Below, piece by piece: positions 34,105-41,523 of a DNA stretch of 64,000 bases. The position numbers and the translations under genes were made by a program. Position 1 is the first letter of the stretch, and every line of letters begins with the position of its first letter. Under the pieces are notes generated by a model, which was not told the DNA's origin, did not search any database, and saw nothing but the letters and a program-made list of their open reading frames with translations. The stretch comes from Streptomyces luteolifulvus (GTDB lineage: Bacteria > Actinomycetota > Actinomycetes > Streptomycetales > Streptomycetaceae): NCBI RefSeq assembly GCF_008806595.1, contig NZ_VZRB01000032.1, positions 1 to 64,000 on the forward strand. The letters are read 5' to 3'.

Positions 34105-34784
34105 CCCGGGAAGAAGTCGCCGCCCTGCTCGCCTATGCCGTGCGCCTCGACCCGCGGAGCGCCCCGACGGACCAGGCCGCCGCCGAGGAAACCCTCGACC
34201 AGTGGGCCGACCTGCTCGACGACGTACCGCCGACCGCGCCGCACCCCGCCGGCCGGCACTGGGACGCCGCACAGGTCGTACGCCATCACATAGCAACCAG
34301 CCCGTACCCGATCAAGCCGTCGGACGTGTCGCGCCCGTGGCACAGCTTCCGGCGCGACGTGGTCGACCGGCACCACGACCCCGTTCCCGCCGCCGATCCG
34401 GACAACCCCGAGGCGTACCGGGCCGAGCTGCTCGGCACCCGGCACGCCGTAGCCGTCGGTGCCGCCCCAGCCGCGACCTTCCGCGAGTTGACCGGCGGGC
34501 CCGCCCCCGAGGTCGCCGAACGCCTCGCCGCCCTCGGCGAGTATGTCCCGCGCACCGTCGCCGCCACCCTCGCCGAGTTCCGGCCGCGCCGCGCCGAGCG
34601 CGAACGCCTCGCCGTCGAGGGACTGCCCGACCCGCTCGACGTGGCGTGCACGTACGAGCAGTGTCGCGCCCACGCCGGCGAGCCGTGCGTCAACTACCGC
34701 CGCAACCCGCGCAGCACTGCGCACCCGTCCCGCCTCGACCTCGCCACCGCCCGCCGCTACGCCCCGAAGGAGCCGGCCGCATGA
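34101..34784 (+). CDS. Phage protein with actinophage zinc-finger C-terminus
   Basis: 227 residues. N-terminal EEVAALLAYAVRLDPRSAPT helical region, a central WHSFRRDVVDRHHDPVPAAD segment, and a C-terminal CTYEQCRAHAGEPCVNYRRN motif followed by HPSRLD. The C-x4-C-x7-C...H arrangement is a short zinc-binding motif common in Streptomyces and mycobacterial phages. Overlaps both neighbours by 4 bases, in the replication operon. Confidence 0.65.
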   Translation: MTREEVAALLAYAVRLDPRSAPTDQAAAEETLDQWADLLDDVPPTAPHPAGRHWDAAQVVRHHIATSPYPIKPSDVSRPWHSFRRDVVDRHHDPVPAADPDNPEAYRAELLGTRHAVAVGAAPAATFRELTGGPAPEVAERLAALGEYVPRTVAATLAEFRPRRAERERLAVEGLPDPLDVACTYEQCRAHAGEPCVNYRRNPRSTAHPSRLDLATARRYAPKEPAA

Positions 34785-35248
34785 AGCGCAACAAGAAACA
34801 CCCCGACCGCGCCCCGCACCGACGCCGCGCCTCGGCGACGGACCGTACGAAGAACACCAAGTCGTTCCGCGTGACGGGATCATGGGACAAGCGCCCCAAC
34901 CGGCCCGCCATCAAGGCCACGTCCGACCGGCACGCCCGCGACCGGATCGCCCGCGAGATGCGCGACCAAGGCGCATACGTGATCGTTGAGCAGCACCGCG
35001 GACACGGCCAGTGGCGCACGCTATACGAACTCGACGGGCCCGCCCTGCTCGCCGAGCACCGGCGGGCCGCCGAGGAGCAGCGCCGGCAGGCCGTCGAGGA
35101 GCGCCGTCGGGCCGAGCAGGTCGAGGCCGCCGCCGAGCAGTCCGAGCGCGACCGCGCCGGCCTCGCCCGCCTCATGGTGCGCCCGCCAGTCGCCCGCGAG
35201 CAGTGCGGACGCCGCGACGCCCGGCACGTCACCGGGGCACAGCGATGA
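34781..35248 (+). CDS. Basic coiled-coil phage protein, unknown
   Basis: 155 residues. A basic N-terminus (MKRNKKHPDRAPHRRRASAT), a short beta segment ending GQWRTLYELDGPALLAEH, then an Arg/Glu helix from about 95 to 130 with high coiled-coil tendency. Probably nucleic-acid associated. Coupled to both neighbours by ATGA overlaps. Confidence 0.55.
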   Translation: MKRNKKHPDRAPHRRRASATDRTKNTKSFRVTGSWDKRPNRPAIKATSDRHARDRIAREMRDQGAYVIVEQHRGHGQWRTLYELDGPALLAEHRRAAEEQRRQAVEERRRAEQVEAAAEQSERDRAGLARLMVRPPVAREQCGRRDARHVTGAQR

Positions 35249-35415
35249 TCCCGCCGGCCGCCGTCGCCATCGTGCGCGCCGCCGTCGAGATCACCCTCGG
35301 CAACGGCCTACGCAGCGCCGGCGACATGGCCGAGCAGGTCGTCGAGGAACTGACGGCGATGGGGTGGACGATCACCCTCGACGAGCCCGACGACGACCGC
35401 CCAGCAGCCGCGTAG
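35245..35415 (+). CDS. Small phage protein, 56 residues
   Basis: Starts at the ATG overlapping the upstream stop. Sequence AVAIVRAAVEITLGNGLRSA then GDMAEQVVEELTAMGWTITL resembles a small helix-helix unit seen in actinophage early operons. Function unknown. It ends the operon that begins at 31687. Confidence 0.55.
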   Translation: MIPPAAVAIVRAAVEITLGNGLRSAGDMAEQVVEELTAMGWTITLDEPDDDRPAAA

Positions 35416-35447
35416 CCCGGAAATCGAATCGACCAAGGGTCACACAC

Positions 35448-35481
35448 GAGAGCTATCGTTCGTTCGTGAGCGATACAGCTC
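35448..35481. promoter_or_regulatory. Second repressor-type operator before the HNH/ssb operon
   Basis: The core TATCGTTCGTTCGTG followed by AGCGATA is a dyad with arms TATCG/CGATA, extended by AGCT on both sides. TCGTTCGTGAG inside it matches the operator half site at 31662-31672. It sits about 55 bases before the HNH start and overlaps a GATACA -10-like hexamer. Confidence 0.55.
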
Positions 35482-35531
35482 GCACGAGAAAGAACATTCT
35501 GAACGGCTACATCCCGACGGAGGTACATCCC

Positions 35532-36044
35532 ATGGACCGGCCCACCCCGGCCCAGCGGTTCGCCGACAAGGTGACCACCGCCGGCCCCTGGTCACTCCGC
35601 CGGAACTGCCTCGGCCCATGCCACCCGTGGGACGGCGCCCAGAACGAAAAGGGCTACGGCACGTTTTGGGTCGACGGCCGCACCGTCAAGGCCCACCGCT
35701 ACGCCTACGAGCAGGCCAACGGCCCCATACCCGCCGGCCTCGAAGTCGACCACCGGTGCCGCCGCCGTGAGTGCGTCGCCCCCTCCCACCTCGAAGCCGT
35801 CACACACCGCACGAACATCCTCCGCTCGACGAACCACGTCGCCGCCCGCGCCGCCGTCACGCACTGCCCCGCCGGCCACCGCTACGACCGGGCGAACACC
35901 ATCCGCGCGAAGAACGGAACGAGGAAGTGCCGGGCGTGCAAGAACGCATCCGCCCGCGCCACCCGCGCCGCGAAGCGCGAGGCCCGCCTCGCCGTCGTCG
36001 AGCCCATCCGACCGACCGTCCCCACCCTCGAAAGGGCCGCGTAA
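35532..36044 (+). CDS. HNH endonuclease
   Basis: 170 residues. HNH_3-type core: KAHRYAYEQANGPIPAGLEV then DHRCRRRECVAPSHLEAVTH with DHRC...H...N pattern, followed by a zinc-ribbon-like tail (CPAGHRYD, RKCRACKN). GGAGG lies 8 bases before the ATG. It may be a free-standing homing-type nuclease; a packaging role is less likely because terminase genes are far away. Confidence 0.85.
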   Translation: MDRPTPAQRFADKVTTAGPWSLRRNCLGPCHPWDGAQNEKGYGTFWVDGRTVKAHRYAYEQANGPIPAGLEVDHRCRRRECVAPSHLEAVTHRTNILRSTNHVAARAAVTHCPAGHRYDRANTIRAKNGTRKCRACKNASARATRAAKREARLAVVEPIRPTVPTLERAA

Positions 36045-36047
36045 CCC

Positions 36048-36533
36048 ATGAGTGGCGAGACCACCATCACCATGACCGGCAACGTCGTTGCCGACCCTGA
36101 GCTCAGGTTCACCCCGTCCGGCGCCGCCGTGACGAACTTCCGCATGGCCTCGACGCCCCGGAAGTTCAACCGCCAGACCAACGAATGGGAAGACGGCGAG
36201 CCGCTGTTCCTCGGCGTGGCCGTGTGGCGCCAGCAGGCCGAGCACGTCGCCGAGTCCATCCAGCGCGGCATGCGCGTGATCGTCGTGGGCCGACTCACGC
36301 AGCGCCAGTACGAGGCCACCGACGGCAGCAAGCGCAGCAGTTACGAGATTCGGGCCGACGAGGTCGCCCCGTCGTTGCTGCGCGCGACCGCCGTCGTGAC
36401 CAAGGCCAACGGCAACACCCAAGGCGCCCAGCAGCCCGCCCAGTCGCACGGCCAGCAGCACGAGGGATACGCCCAGCAGCCCGCCGGCAACCCGTGGGCT
36501 ACCCAGAGATACAACGCCGAGCCCCCATTTTGA
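36048..36533 (+). CDS. ssb: Single-stranded DNA-binding protein
   Basis: 161 residues. OB-fold about 1-112: TITMTGNVVADPELRFTPSG, NFRMASTPRKFNRQTNEWED, RGMRVIVVGRLTQRQYEATD. A Gln/Gly-rich linker leads to the tip NAEPPF, which keeps the PF end but lacks the acidic DDD of host SSB. Supports phage replication and recombination. It is three bases after the HNH stop. Confidence 0.92.
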   Translation: MSGETTITMTGNVVADPELRFTPSGAAVTNFRMASTPRKFNRQTNEWEDGEPLFLGVAVWRQQAEHVAESIQRGMRVIVVGRLTQRQYEATDGSKRSSYEIRADEVAPSLLRATAVVTKANGNTQGAQQPAQSHGQQHEGYAQQPAGNPWATQRYNAEPPF

Positions 36534-36550
36534 TCACACCCGAAGGCACG

Positions 36551-36739
36551 CTAATCACTTTGGGCGCGTTCCAAGATCTTGTCCAGGACCGCTCCAATGG
36601 CGATATACGCCACGGCCAGTTCTGCGTGCGGCTCCCGCTTTGCCCCCTGCATTGCAGACGTGCGATGACGATCCGCCTCGCTTTGAGCCCACTCCCGACC
36701 AGCGCGGATGCCGTCCACCAATCGATTCACATCAGTCAT
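36551..36739 (-). CDS. Opposite-strand small gene in the early region (moron)
   Basis: 62 residues, MTDVNRLVDGIRAGREWAQS onward, ending AYIAIGAVLDKILERAQSD; helical and amphipathic. It is convergent with ssb (17 bases between stops) while its neighbours are plus strand, and its DNA is less GC-rich. The ribosome site is weak. The rest of the gap (36740-36938) shows no convincing gene. Confidence 0.55.
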   Translation of the reverse strand: MTDVNRLVDGIRAGREWAQSEADRHRTSAMQGAKREPHAELAVAYIAIGAVLDKILERAQSD

Positions 36740-36938
36740 GCGCCGAAGGTCTCACCGGCATACCGGGCGTCGCCCACAACATGCACCAGAGCGATGTGCA
36801 ATCACCCATTTCCACCACGCCCGCGACCGGTCGCCGGCCCGCCCGCGCGCGCGAAGCACGCCCGTTCGTGTGCATCGCGCCCGTGGTGACCGTCGCCCCG
36901 CATACAACCCCTCGAACCCGAGCCAGGAGCCACGCCCC

Positions 36939-36974
36939 ATGACCCGCATTCCCTACGAGCAGGCCCTCGCGTGA
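36939..36974 (+). CDS. Leader-like 11-codon ORF
   Basis: Encodes MTRIPYEQALA with AGGAG 9 bases upstream; its stop overlaps the GTG of the next gene (GTGA). It may couple ribosomes into that gene. A longer in-frame reading from 36708 lacks a ribosome site. Confidence 0.35.
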   Translation: MTRIPYEQALA

Positions 36975-37186
36975 GTGGCGCAACGTGGGCGATCGTCCTT
37001 GCCCTGGTCGTCGCGTCCGGCGTGCCCCTCGGCCTGTGGGCATGCCGGCGCGACCCCGGCCCCCTCGCCTGCACCTGCGACACCGACCGCGCCCTGTTGC
37101 GCCTCGCCAAGGGGGAAGGCCGATGCCCCCGCAACTGCATCACGTGCCGAGTGATCACCGAACGCGCCCAAGAGAACAACAGATGA
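36971..37186 (+). CDS. Small exported or membrane protein with Cys-rich tail
   Basis: 71 residues. One N-terminal hydrophobic segment (TWAIVLALVVASGVPLGLWA) followed by cysteines in ACRRDPGPLACTCDTDRALL and CPRNCITCRV. It looks like a single-pass membrane protein with a cytoplasmic metal-binding tail. GTG start coupled to an upstream 11-codon ORF. Function unknown. Confidence 0.55.
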   Translation: MSGATWAIVLALVVASGVPLGLWACRRDPGPLACTCDTDRALLRLAKGEGRCPRNCITCRVITERAQENNR

Positions 37187-37221
37187 CCACCACCGCCGAG
37201 CCTCGCCGCCGTCAGCACTGA
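37183..37221 (+). CDS. 12-codon ORF coupled to the upstream gene
   Basis: MTTTAEPRRRQH begins at the ATG overlapping the upstream stop (ATGA) and ends 19 bases before the next start. It could simply keep ribosomes moving through the junction. Confidence 0.25.
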   Translation: MTTTAEPRRRQH

Positions 37222-37240
37222 GCACAGGAGCAGCCACACC

Positions 37241-38074
37241 ATGATGACCACCCTTGCCCCCGCCGCCCTGCCCGTCTCCCGCCGCGCCGCGGTCGACCTC
37301 GCCGCCGTGCGCGAGCAGTGGGGCGACCTGCTCGCCGCCATCAACCACCGACCGGCCGCGGAGTGGCCGCCGCGCGAGGCCCGCGGATTCCTCGACCAGC
37401 TCGCCGCCGACGACCGCGCCGAGGACGACGACGCGATGCCCGTCGAGGCCGTCGTCGGTCGGCTCCCGCTCACCATCCGCGAACACCCCGCCCCGCTCAA
37501 CCTCGACGCCCTCGACGCCGCCCTCGCCGTCGAGCGCGACCTGTTCGGCCTCGCCGACGCCGTCGCCGAGCAGGTGCAGCGCTCCATACGGCCGGCCCGT
37601 GGCGCTCACGGCCGGTTCATCTCCGACCAGGTCGACGCCGCCGACCCGGCACGGTGGCACCCGCCGACGCACCGCGACGCCGGCCCCGCGAGCGCCGCCT
37701 CGGCCGGTAGCCGCGCGTACGGGCTGCATTGGGCCGCCGTATGGCTGGAGGGGCGCGCCCTCGGTGAGGACATGGGCGACGTGTTCGAGCCCATGTCGGC
37801 CCGCCTGCTCGACGAGGTCGCGGCGACCGCCCGCCGCGCGCGCCACACGATCGAGCGCGCCCTCGGCCGCAACGGACGCACGACCACCCTCGACGAGCCG
37901 TGCCCGTTCTGCCGCGGGCAGCTCGCCGCCCACACCCGACCCGGGGGCGAACCGGTCGTCACCTGCTCGACCGGCGAGGCGTGCGAGGCCCCCGTCGACC
38001 TCGACGGCCGGCGCCGGGCGTGGCGAGGCGCCGATCTCGTTGGATTGTGGGTCGCTCTCAGCGCAAAGCGGTGA
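37241..38074 (+). CDS. Phage protein with C-terminal zinc ribbon
   Basis: 277 residues. Helical N-terminal part (DLAAVREQWGDLLAAINHRP, LDALDAALAVERDLFGLADA), and a C-terminal ribbon CPFCRGQLAAHTRPGGEPVV then TCSTGEACEAPVDLDGRRRA, a two-knuckle Cys pattern. Similar proteins appear in many Streptomyces phages near replication or regulatory genes; function unknown. Confidence 0.65.
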   Translation: MMTTLAPAALPVSRRAAVDLAAVREQWGDLLAAINHRPAAEWPPREARGFLDQLAADDRAEDDDAMPVEAVVGRLPLTIREHPAPLNLDALDAALAVERDLFGLADAVAEQVQRSIRPARGAHGRFISDQVDAADPARWHPPTHRDAGPASAASAGSRAYGLHWAAVWLEGRALGEDMGDVFEPMSARLLDEVAATARRARHTIERALGRNGRTTTLDEPCPFCRGQLAAHTRPGGEPVVTCSTGEACEAPVDLDGRRRAWRGADLVGLWVALSAKR

Positions 38075-38089
38075 CTGGCTTCGCGGGAG

Positions 38090-38148
38090 AGGGCAGCACG
38101 GCAACCCTGGGTAAGGGGATCCCCCAGTGTCGCCGCTATCGCTGCCCT
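38090..38148. terminator. Structured element between convergent genes
   Basis: Outer arms AGGGCAGC and GCTGCCCT enclose an inner CTGGG/CCCAG stem and GGGGATCCCC. It begins 16 bases after the plus-strand stop at 38074 and lies 22 bases past the minus-strand stop at 38171, so a bidirectional terminator is likely; an RNA with another role is possible. Confidence 0.5.
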
Positions 38149-38170
38149 CCGAACCGCTACGCGCGATTCC

Positions 38171-38296
38171 TTAAAGATCGTGGCGAACAAGCTCCACAAT
38201 CACAGCCCACAGGGCGCGAACGCCCAGTGCTACGGCTGCACGTGCAGCAAGCTCGCGCATGAGCTCTGCCCGCCTGGTCGAGGGTTTCTCGGCCAT
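38171..38296 (-). CDS. Opposite-strand 41-residue amphipathic/membrane peptide (moron)
   Basis: MAEKPSTRRAELMRELAARA followed by AVALGVRALWAVIVELVRHD and a final Leu. Although short, it has an excellent ribosome site (GGAGGAGGAGAC before ATG) and faces against the phage operon. The second half is a hydrophobic helix able to sit on or in the membrane. It lies inside the 38075-38521 gap, which otherwise holds the structured element and a promoter. Confidence 0.6.
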   Translation of the reverse strand: MAEKPSTRRAELMRELAARAAVALGVRALWAVIVELVRHDL

Positions 38297-38430
38297 GTCT
38301 CCTCCTCCTTGTTCGGGTTCGCCGGGCGTCATGACCCCGACGGCCCGACTCCCGGCGACCCTCCCCAGATGGGAAGCGGAGACAGGTCCAACTTAGCGAT
38401 CAGCACAGGGCGTTGATAAGAGCACACCTC

Positions 38431-38460
38431 TTGTGTACCCAGTTCAGAACTTAGTACAGT
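38431..38460 (+). promoter_or_regulatory. Promoter for the 494-residue gene
   Basis: TTGTGT and TACAGT hexamers with an 18-base spacer lie about 60 bases upstream of the ATG at 38522, in a locally AT-rich stretch. This fits a sigma-70-type (HrdB) promoter. Confidence 0.5.
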
Positions 38461-38521
38461 CAGTTCCGCCGGACGTCACCCGGCGGACCCGCAGACCGAC
38501 CAGCCCAAGGGAGCAACCCCA

Positions 38522-40006
38522 ATGAGCGCAGTCACCATCCCCGGCGCCCTCGCCGACTACGTCACCGATCAGTTCATCGGAGACGACGAGACCGCCGCTG
38601 TCCTCGACGCCGCCCGTCGCGGTCGTGGCCGGACTCTGGTCATCGAGCCGACCAGCCCGCGCATCCTGCACGTCATCAGCCGGTACGCCGAAAGCGTGCT
38701 CGCCATGAAGCGCAACCGCGCCCAGCGCGACGCCGCCCGCCTGTGGATCAAGCGCGCCGGTAACTCCCCGGCCCGCATGGTCCACCACTTCACCAGCACC
38801 GGCACGGCCTACAACCACACCCAGACCCGCTACGACATCCGCGACGGTGACGTACTGGTCATCCACTCCGAGCAGGTTGTCGGCATCCTGGTCAGCGCCT
38901 ACCCCGCCGCCATCACCAAGGAGAACGGCGACCTTCACACCCTCACCGCGCCGGCCCGCGAGATCGAGGGCGGCACGTACGCAGCGAGCGCCGAGGCCGC
39001 CGAGCAGATCGCCCGCAGCTACGGTTTCCCCCTCGCTGGCGAGGAGACCGAGCCGGCCCCCTACGCCGAGGGCGCCCGCGTGCAGCAGGGCAACCGCACC
39101 GGCACGGTTACCGCCGTCAACGTGCCCATGTTCCACCTCGACACACAGACCACCACCCGCGACAACGTGACCATTGAGTGGGACCACGGCACCACCTCGA
39201 CCATCCACCCGAGCCATGTCGAGCCCGCCAACGAGACCACCGAGGAGATCGAGGCGCAGCAGGCCGCCGCCGAGGTGACCGAGATCGAGGCCAGCGCCGG
39301 CACATGGCGGGGCGAGTGGATCGGCGAGGAGTCGGCCGGCGACACCCTGTTCGACGTCGAGCCGGCCGCCGAACAGGGCGCCCTGTTCACCGAAGGCGAC
39401 CAGCCCGCCCGCGAGGCCATCGCTGTGCGCATGACCCCGGAGCCGGCCGGCCTCGCCCGCATCCGCGCCAAGGCCGCGGCCGACCGCGAGGCGTACCGCG
39501 CCGAGATGGACGAGCGGCAGGCCGCCGACCACATCGCCCACGGCGCCCCCGTACCGGCCGCCCTACAGGCCCGCATCGACGCGCGCCGCGCCGAGGCCGC
39601 CGCCGAGCCGGCCGAGACCCTGCCCGCCCGCCGCGTAATCGAGGGCGTGATCGTGGGACACGCCGGCGCCGCGGAGGGCAGCACCCCGGCGGACGCCGGA
39701 CACCCGAACGTGATCGCCGCCCGCGCCACCCTCGACGGCCTCGCCGTCGCCCGCATGACCGACCACCACGACGTGAGCGACCCGACCGAGGCCGAGCAGG
39801 ACGTACGCGGCTATCTGGTCGACCCGCGCGAGGGAAACCGCGTCGCCGTCTACTGGCTTGAGGGCGGGCGCACCATCCGCCGCGACACCCCCGGGCACGG
39901 CCCCGCCCTCGAATGCCTCGCCGACCGCCTCGAACGCCGCGGCTGGAGGGTCGAGAAGATGCTCAGGTCCTCGCAGTGCGTCTTTGCCCACCGCCCGACG
40001 AGCTAA
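38522..40006 (+). CDS. Large early phage protein, unknown, possible clamp-binding motif
   Basis: 494 residues. The N-terminal about 170 residues are alpha/beta (RYAESVLAMKRNRAQRDAAR, DGDVLVIHSEQVVGILVSAY). A middle SH3-like strand set has QQGNRTGTVTAVNVPMFHLD. It continues with acidic linkers containing DTLFD and EQGALFTEG, the latter a QxxLF-type beta-clamp-binding pattern. A C-terminal domain (DVRGYLVDPREGNRVAVYWL) ends the protein. Homologues occur in actinophages without assigned function. Confidence 0.6.
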   Translation: MSAVTIPGALADYVTDQFIGDDETAAVLDAARRGRGRTLVIEPTSPRILHVISRYAESVLAMKRNRAQRDAARLWIKRAGNSPARMVHHFTSTGTAYNHTQTRYDIRDGDVLVIHSEQVVGILVSAYPAAITKENGDLHTLTAPAREIEGGTYAASAEAAEQIARSYGFPLAGEETEPAPYAEGARVQQGNRTGTVTAVNVPMFHLDTQTTTRDNVTIEWDHGTTSTIHPSHVEPANETTEEIEAQQAAAEVTEIEASAGTWRGEWIGEESAGDTLFDVEPAAEQGALFTEGDQPAREAIAVRMTPEPAGLARIRAKAAADREAYRAEMDERQAADHIAHGAPVPAALQARIDARRAEAAAEPAETLPARRVIEGVIVGHAGAAEGSTPADAGHPNVIAARATLDGLAVARMTDHHDVSDPTEAEQDVRGYLVDPREGNRVAVYWLEGGRTIRRDTPGHGPALECLADRLERRGWRVEKMLRSSQCVFAHRPTS

Positions 40007-40015
40007 TCAACCACC

Positions 40016-40041
40016 GGCCCGCCCTCGACCGAGGGCGGGCC
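40016..40041 (+). terminator. Eleven-bp hairpin after the 494-residue gene
   Basis: Perfect arms GGCCCGCCCTC and GAGGGCGGGCC around a 4-base loop start 10 bases after the stop. Confidence 0.7.
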
Positions 40042-40065
40042 CCGCCCCCATCAGGAGCAACCGGA

Positions 40066-40365
40066 ATGACCGCGCAAGAGCCCGCAATTGTCACGGCCGA
40101 GCAGTTGGCCAAAGAAGTAACGGCCCTGGTGCGCCGTTACGAGCGCGGCCAGGAGCAACAACGACAGCTTGCTGACTCCCTTGAGCTTCGGATGAGCCGA
40201 GCCGTCAAGGCGCGGAAGGAGTGGAAGGAGGTCGAGAAGGACTTGCCCAGCCTGCTGGTCGAAGTTCGCGACGCGGGATGGGAACCGAAGCAAATCGCGA
40301 CGCTCTTCGACCTCACCGAGTCGTACGTGTATCGCAAGCTGCGCGAACACGGCTCCGCGCAGTAG
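40066..40365 (+). CDS. Small HTH phage regulator
   Basis: 99 residues. A long Arg/Gln/Glu helix (VRRYERGQEQQRQLADSLEL) leads to EPKQIATLFDLTESYVYRKL, a helix-turn-helix with REHGSAQ end. AGGAG lies before the ATG. Its place just before the late region suggests control of late transcription. Confidence 0.65.
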   Translation: MTAQEPAIVTAEQLAKEVTALVRRYERGQEQQRQLADSLELRMSRAVKARKEWKEVEKDLPSLLVEVRDAGWEPKQIATLFDLTESYVYRKLREHGSAQ

Positions 40366-40448
40366 ACCCCGCGCATAGACGCGGGCCCGCACACGGTGAC
40401 GTCACCACCGGGCGGGCCCGACTAACCACGATGGGAGCAACCCCCACC

Positions 40449-40742
40449 ATGACCACCGCCAACCCTACCCAGCAGCCAGCCAAGGCCCCGAACCTCCCGC
40501 CGCCCGTAGGCCGGTCTCTCTCGGTGCGCATCCTCGACGAAGGCATGCACGACGATCTGCGCGTGATCATGCAGACCGGTTGCGACGCCTCGACCGCCGT
40601 CCGACAGGCGTTACTCATCCTCGCCAACGTGTACGACGGAGCATGGAAGCGCGGGCACTACCCGCCCGGCGTCGCACCCGAAATCGTGACGGCGAACATC
40701 AAGCCGTACCGCCCCGTCCGACAGCCTGACCAGGGCGTATGA
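40449..40742 (+). CDS. Small ribbon-helix-helix-like phage protein
   Basis: 97 residues. A Pro-rich N-terminus is followed by GRSLSVRILDEGMHDDLRVI then MQTGCDASTAVRQALLILAN, one beta strand and two helices as in ribbon-helix-helix DNA-binding proteins. GGGAG lies upstream of the ATG. Last gene before the 780-base leader region. Confidence 0.55.
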   Translation: MTTANPTQQPAKAPNLPPPVGRSLSVRILDEGMHDDLRVIMQTGCDASTAVRQALLILANVYDGAWKRGHYPPGVAPEIVTANIKPYRPVRQPDQGV

Positions 40743-40749
40743 CAACTGC

Positions 40750-40778
40750 GCGCCCCGCTGTACGACACAGCGGGGCGC
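40750..40778 (+). terminator. Perfect 12-bp terminator ending the early operon
   Basis: Arms GCGCCCCGCTGT and ACAGCGGGGCGC with a 5-base loop begin 8 bases after the stop at 40742. The following gap to 41523 also holds a 14-base palindrome ACGGCATATGCCGT (40896-40909), a small ORF and a promoter. Confidence 0.8.
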
Positions 40779-41051
40779 GTCGCGCGTCCGGACGCGCAGG
40801 CCGTTACATGCGCGCACGACGCAGCGAGGCCCGAATCGCACAGTCCTGTGCCGCATCCGAATAGAACCGTCGTCACCGCCACCCCCTCGCCTCGAACGGC
40901 ATATGCCGTATGCACCCTAACGACTTGTTCGCAGGCGGACAGAGCCCCCAATGGGCCGTCAAGTGCAGCTAGAGTTTTGCCTGTTGCGGGCGGGACTTCG
41001 CCCCAACCGTCCTCCCCTCATCCCGCAGTTCACCAATGAGAGAGAGGAACG

Positions 41052-41183
41052 TTGGGGAAGCAGAGGAAGAAGAATAGGAAGCCAGTCAGCAAGTTGAAGG
41101 GCCCGGATTGGGAACGCAATACCTTCCTGGTCGCAGTCGGACGTCTCGCGTACGAGGTCGTCAGCGACTGGTTCAGGAGGTAG
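41052..41183 (+). CDS. Possible 43-residue basic protein in the late leader
   Basis: Starts at TTG with GAGAGAGGAA 4 bases upstream: MGKQRKKNRKPVSKLKGPDW, then ERNTFLVAVGRLAYEVVSDW and FRR. A strongly basic head and an amphipathic helix give it a protein-like look, and codon use is less GC-biased. It could be a small regulator or lysogenic gene. Alternative: no gene, only leader RNA. Confidence 0.4.
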   Translation: MGKQRKKNRKPVSKLKGPDWERNTFLVAVGRLAYEVVSDWFRR

Positions 41184-41390
41184 GCGCACACCAACCCGAG
41201 CCCATCCCTCAATGACCGTTTGAGCGGTCACTGCGTAGCGCCGGCTAGGGCGCGCGCTGGGGGCGGGATCGACGCACGGTCTCGCCCCCGTCGGCAGCAT
41301 GCTGCAACAAAGAGTTAAGCAACATACGTGACTTCCTGTACAGCCGAACCAGCGGCGGACCCGCGGTCGAGCCGCAGGAATCGAAGCCAC

Positions 41391-41420
41391 TTGCGTCGTT
41401 ATCGTTCTGTGACCTAATGT
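41391..41420 (+). promoter_or_regulatory. Candidate late promoter
   Basis: TTGCGT and TAATGT with an 18-base spacer lie about 100 bases before the small terminase gene. The hairpin at 41463 is between it and the operon. Confidence 0.45.
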
Positions 41421-41462
41421 AGGGCCCGTCTTCGGCGTGCCCGCAAACGGACGCCCTACCTC

Positions 41463-41501
41463 GAACGCCCCGCCGCTCCCCCCGTTAGCGGCGGGGCGTT
41501 C
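41463..41501 (+). terminator. Perfect 14-bp hairpin in the late leader
   Basis: Arms GAACGCCCCGCCGC and GCGGCGGGGCGTTC with an 11-base loop end 22 bases before the terS start and after the candidate late promoter. It could be an attenuator subject to antitermination or simply an insulator. Confidence 0.6.
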
Positions 41502-41523
41502 GCATGCCCACGGGAGGTGACCC

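Noticed and set aside
41030..41212. A 60-codon minus-strand hydrophobic ORF in the late leader.
   Set aside because: No ribosome site, and it is the antisense of the more convincing TTG-started frame.
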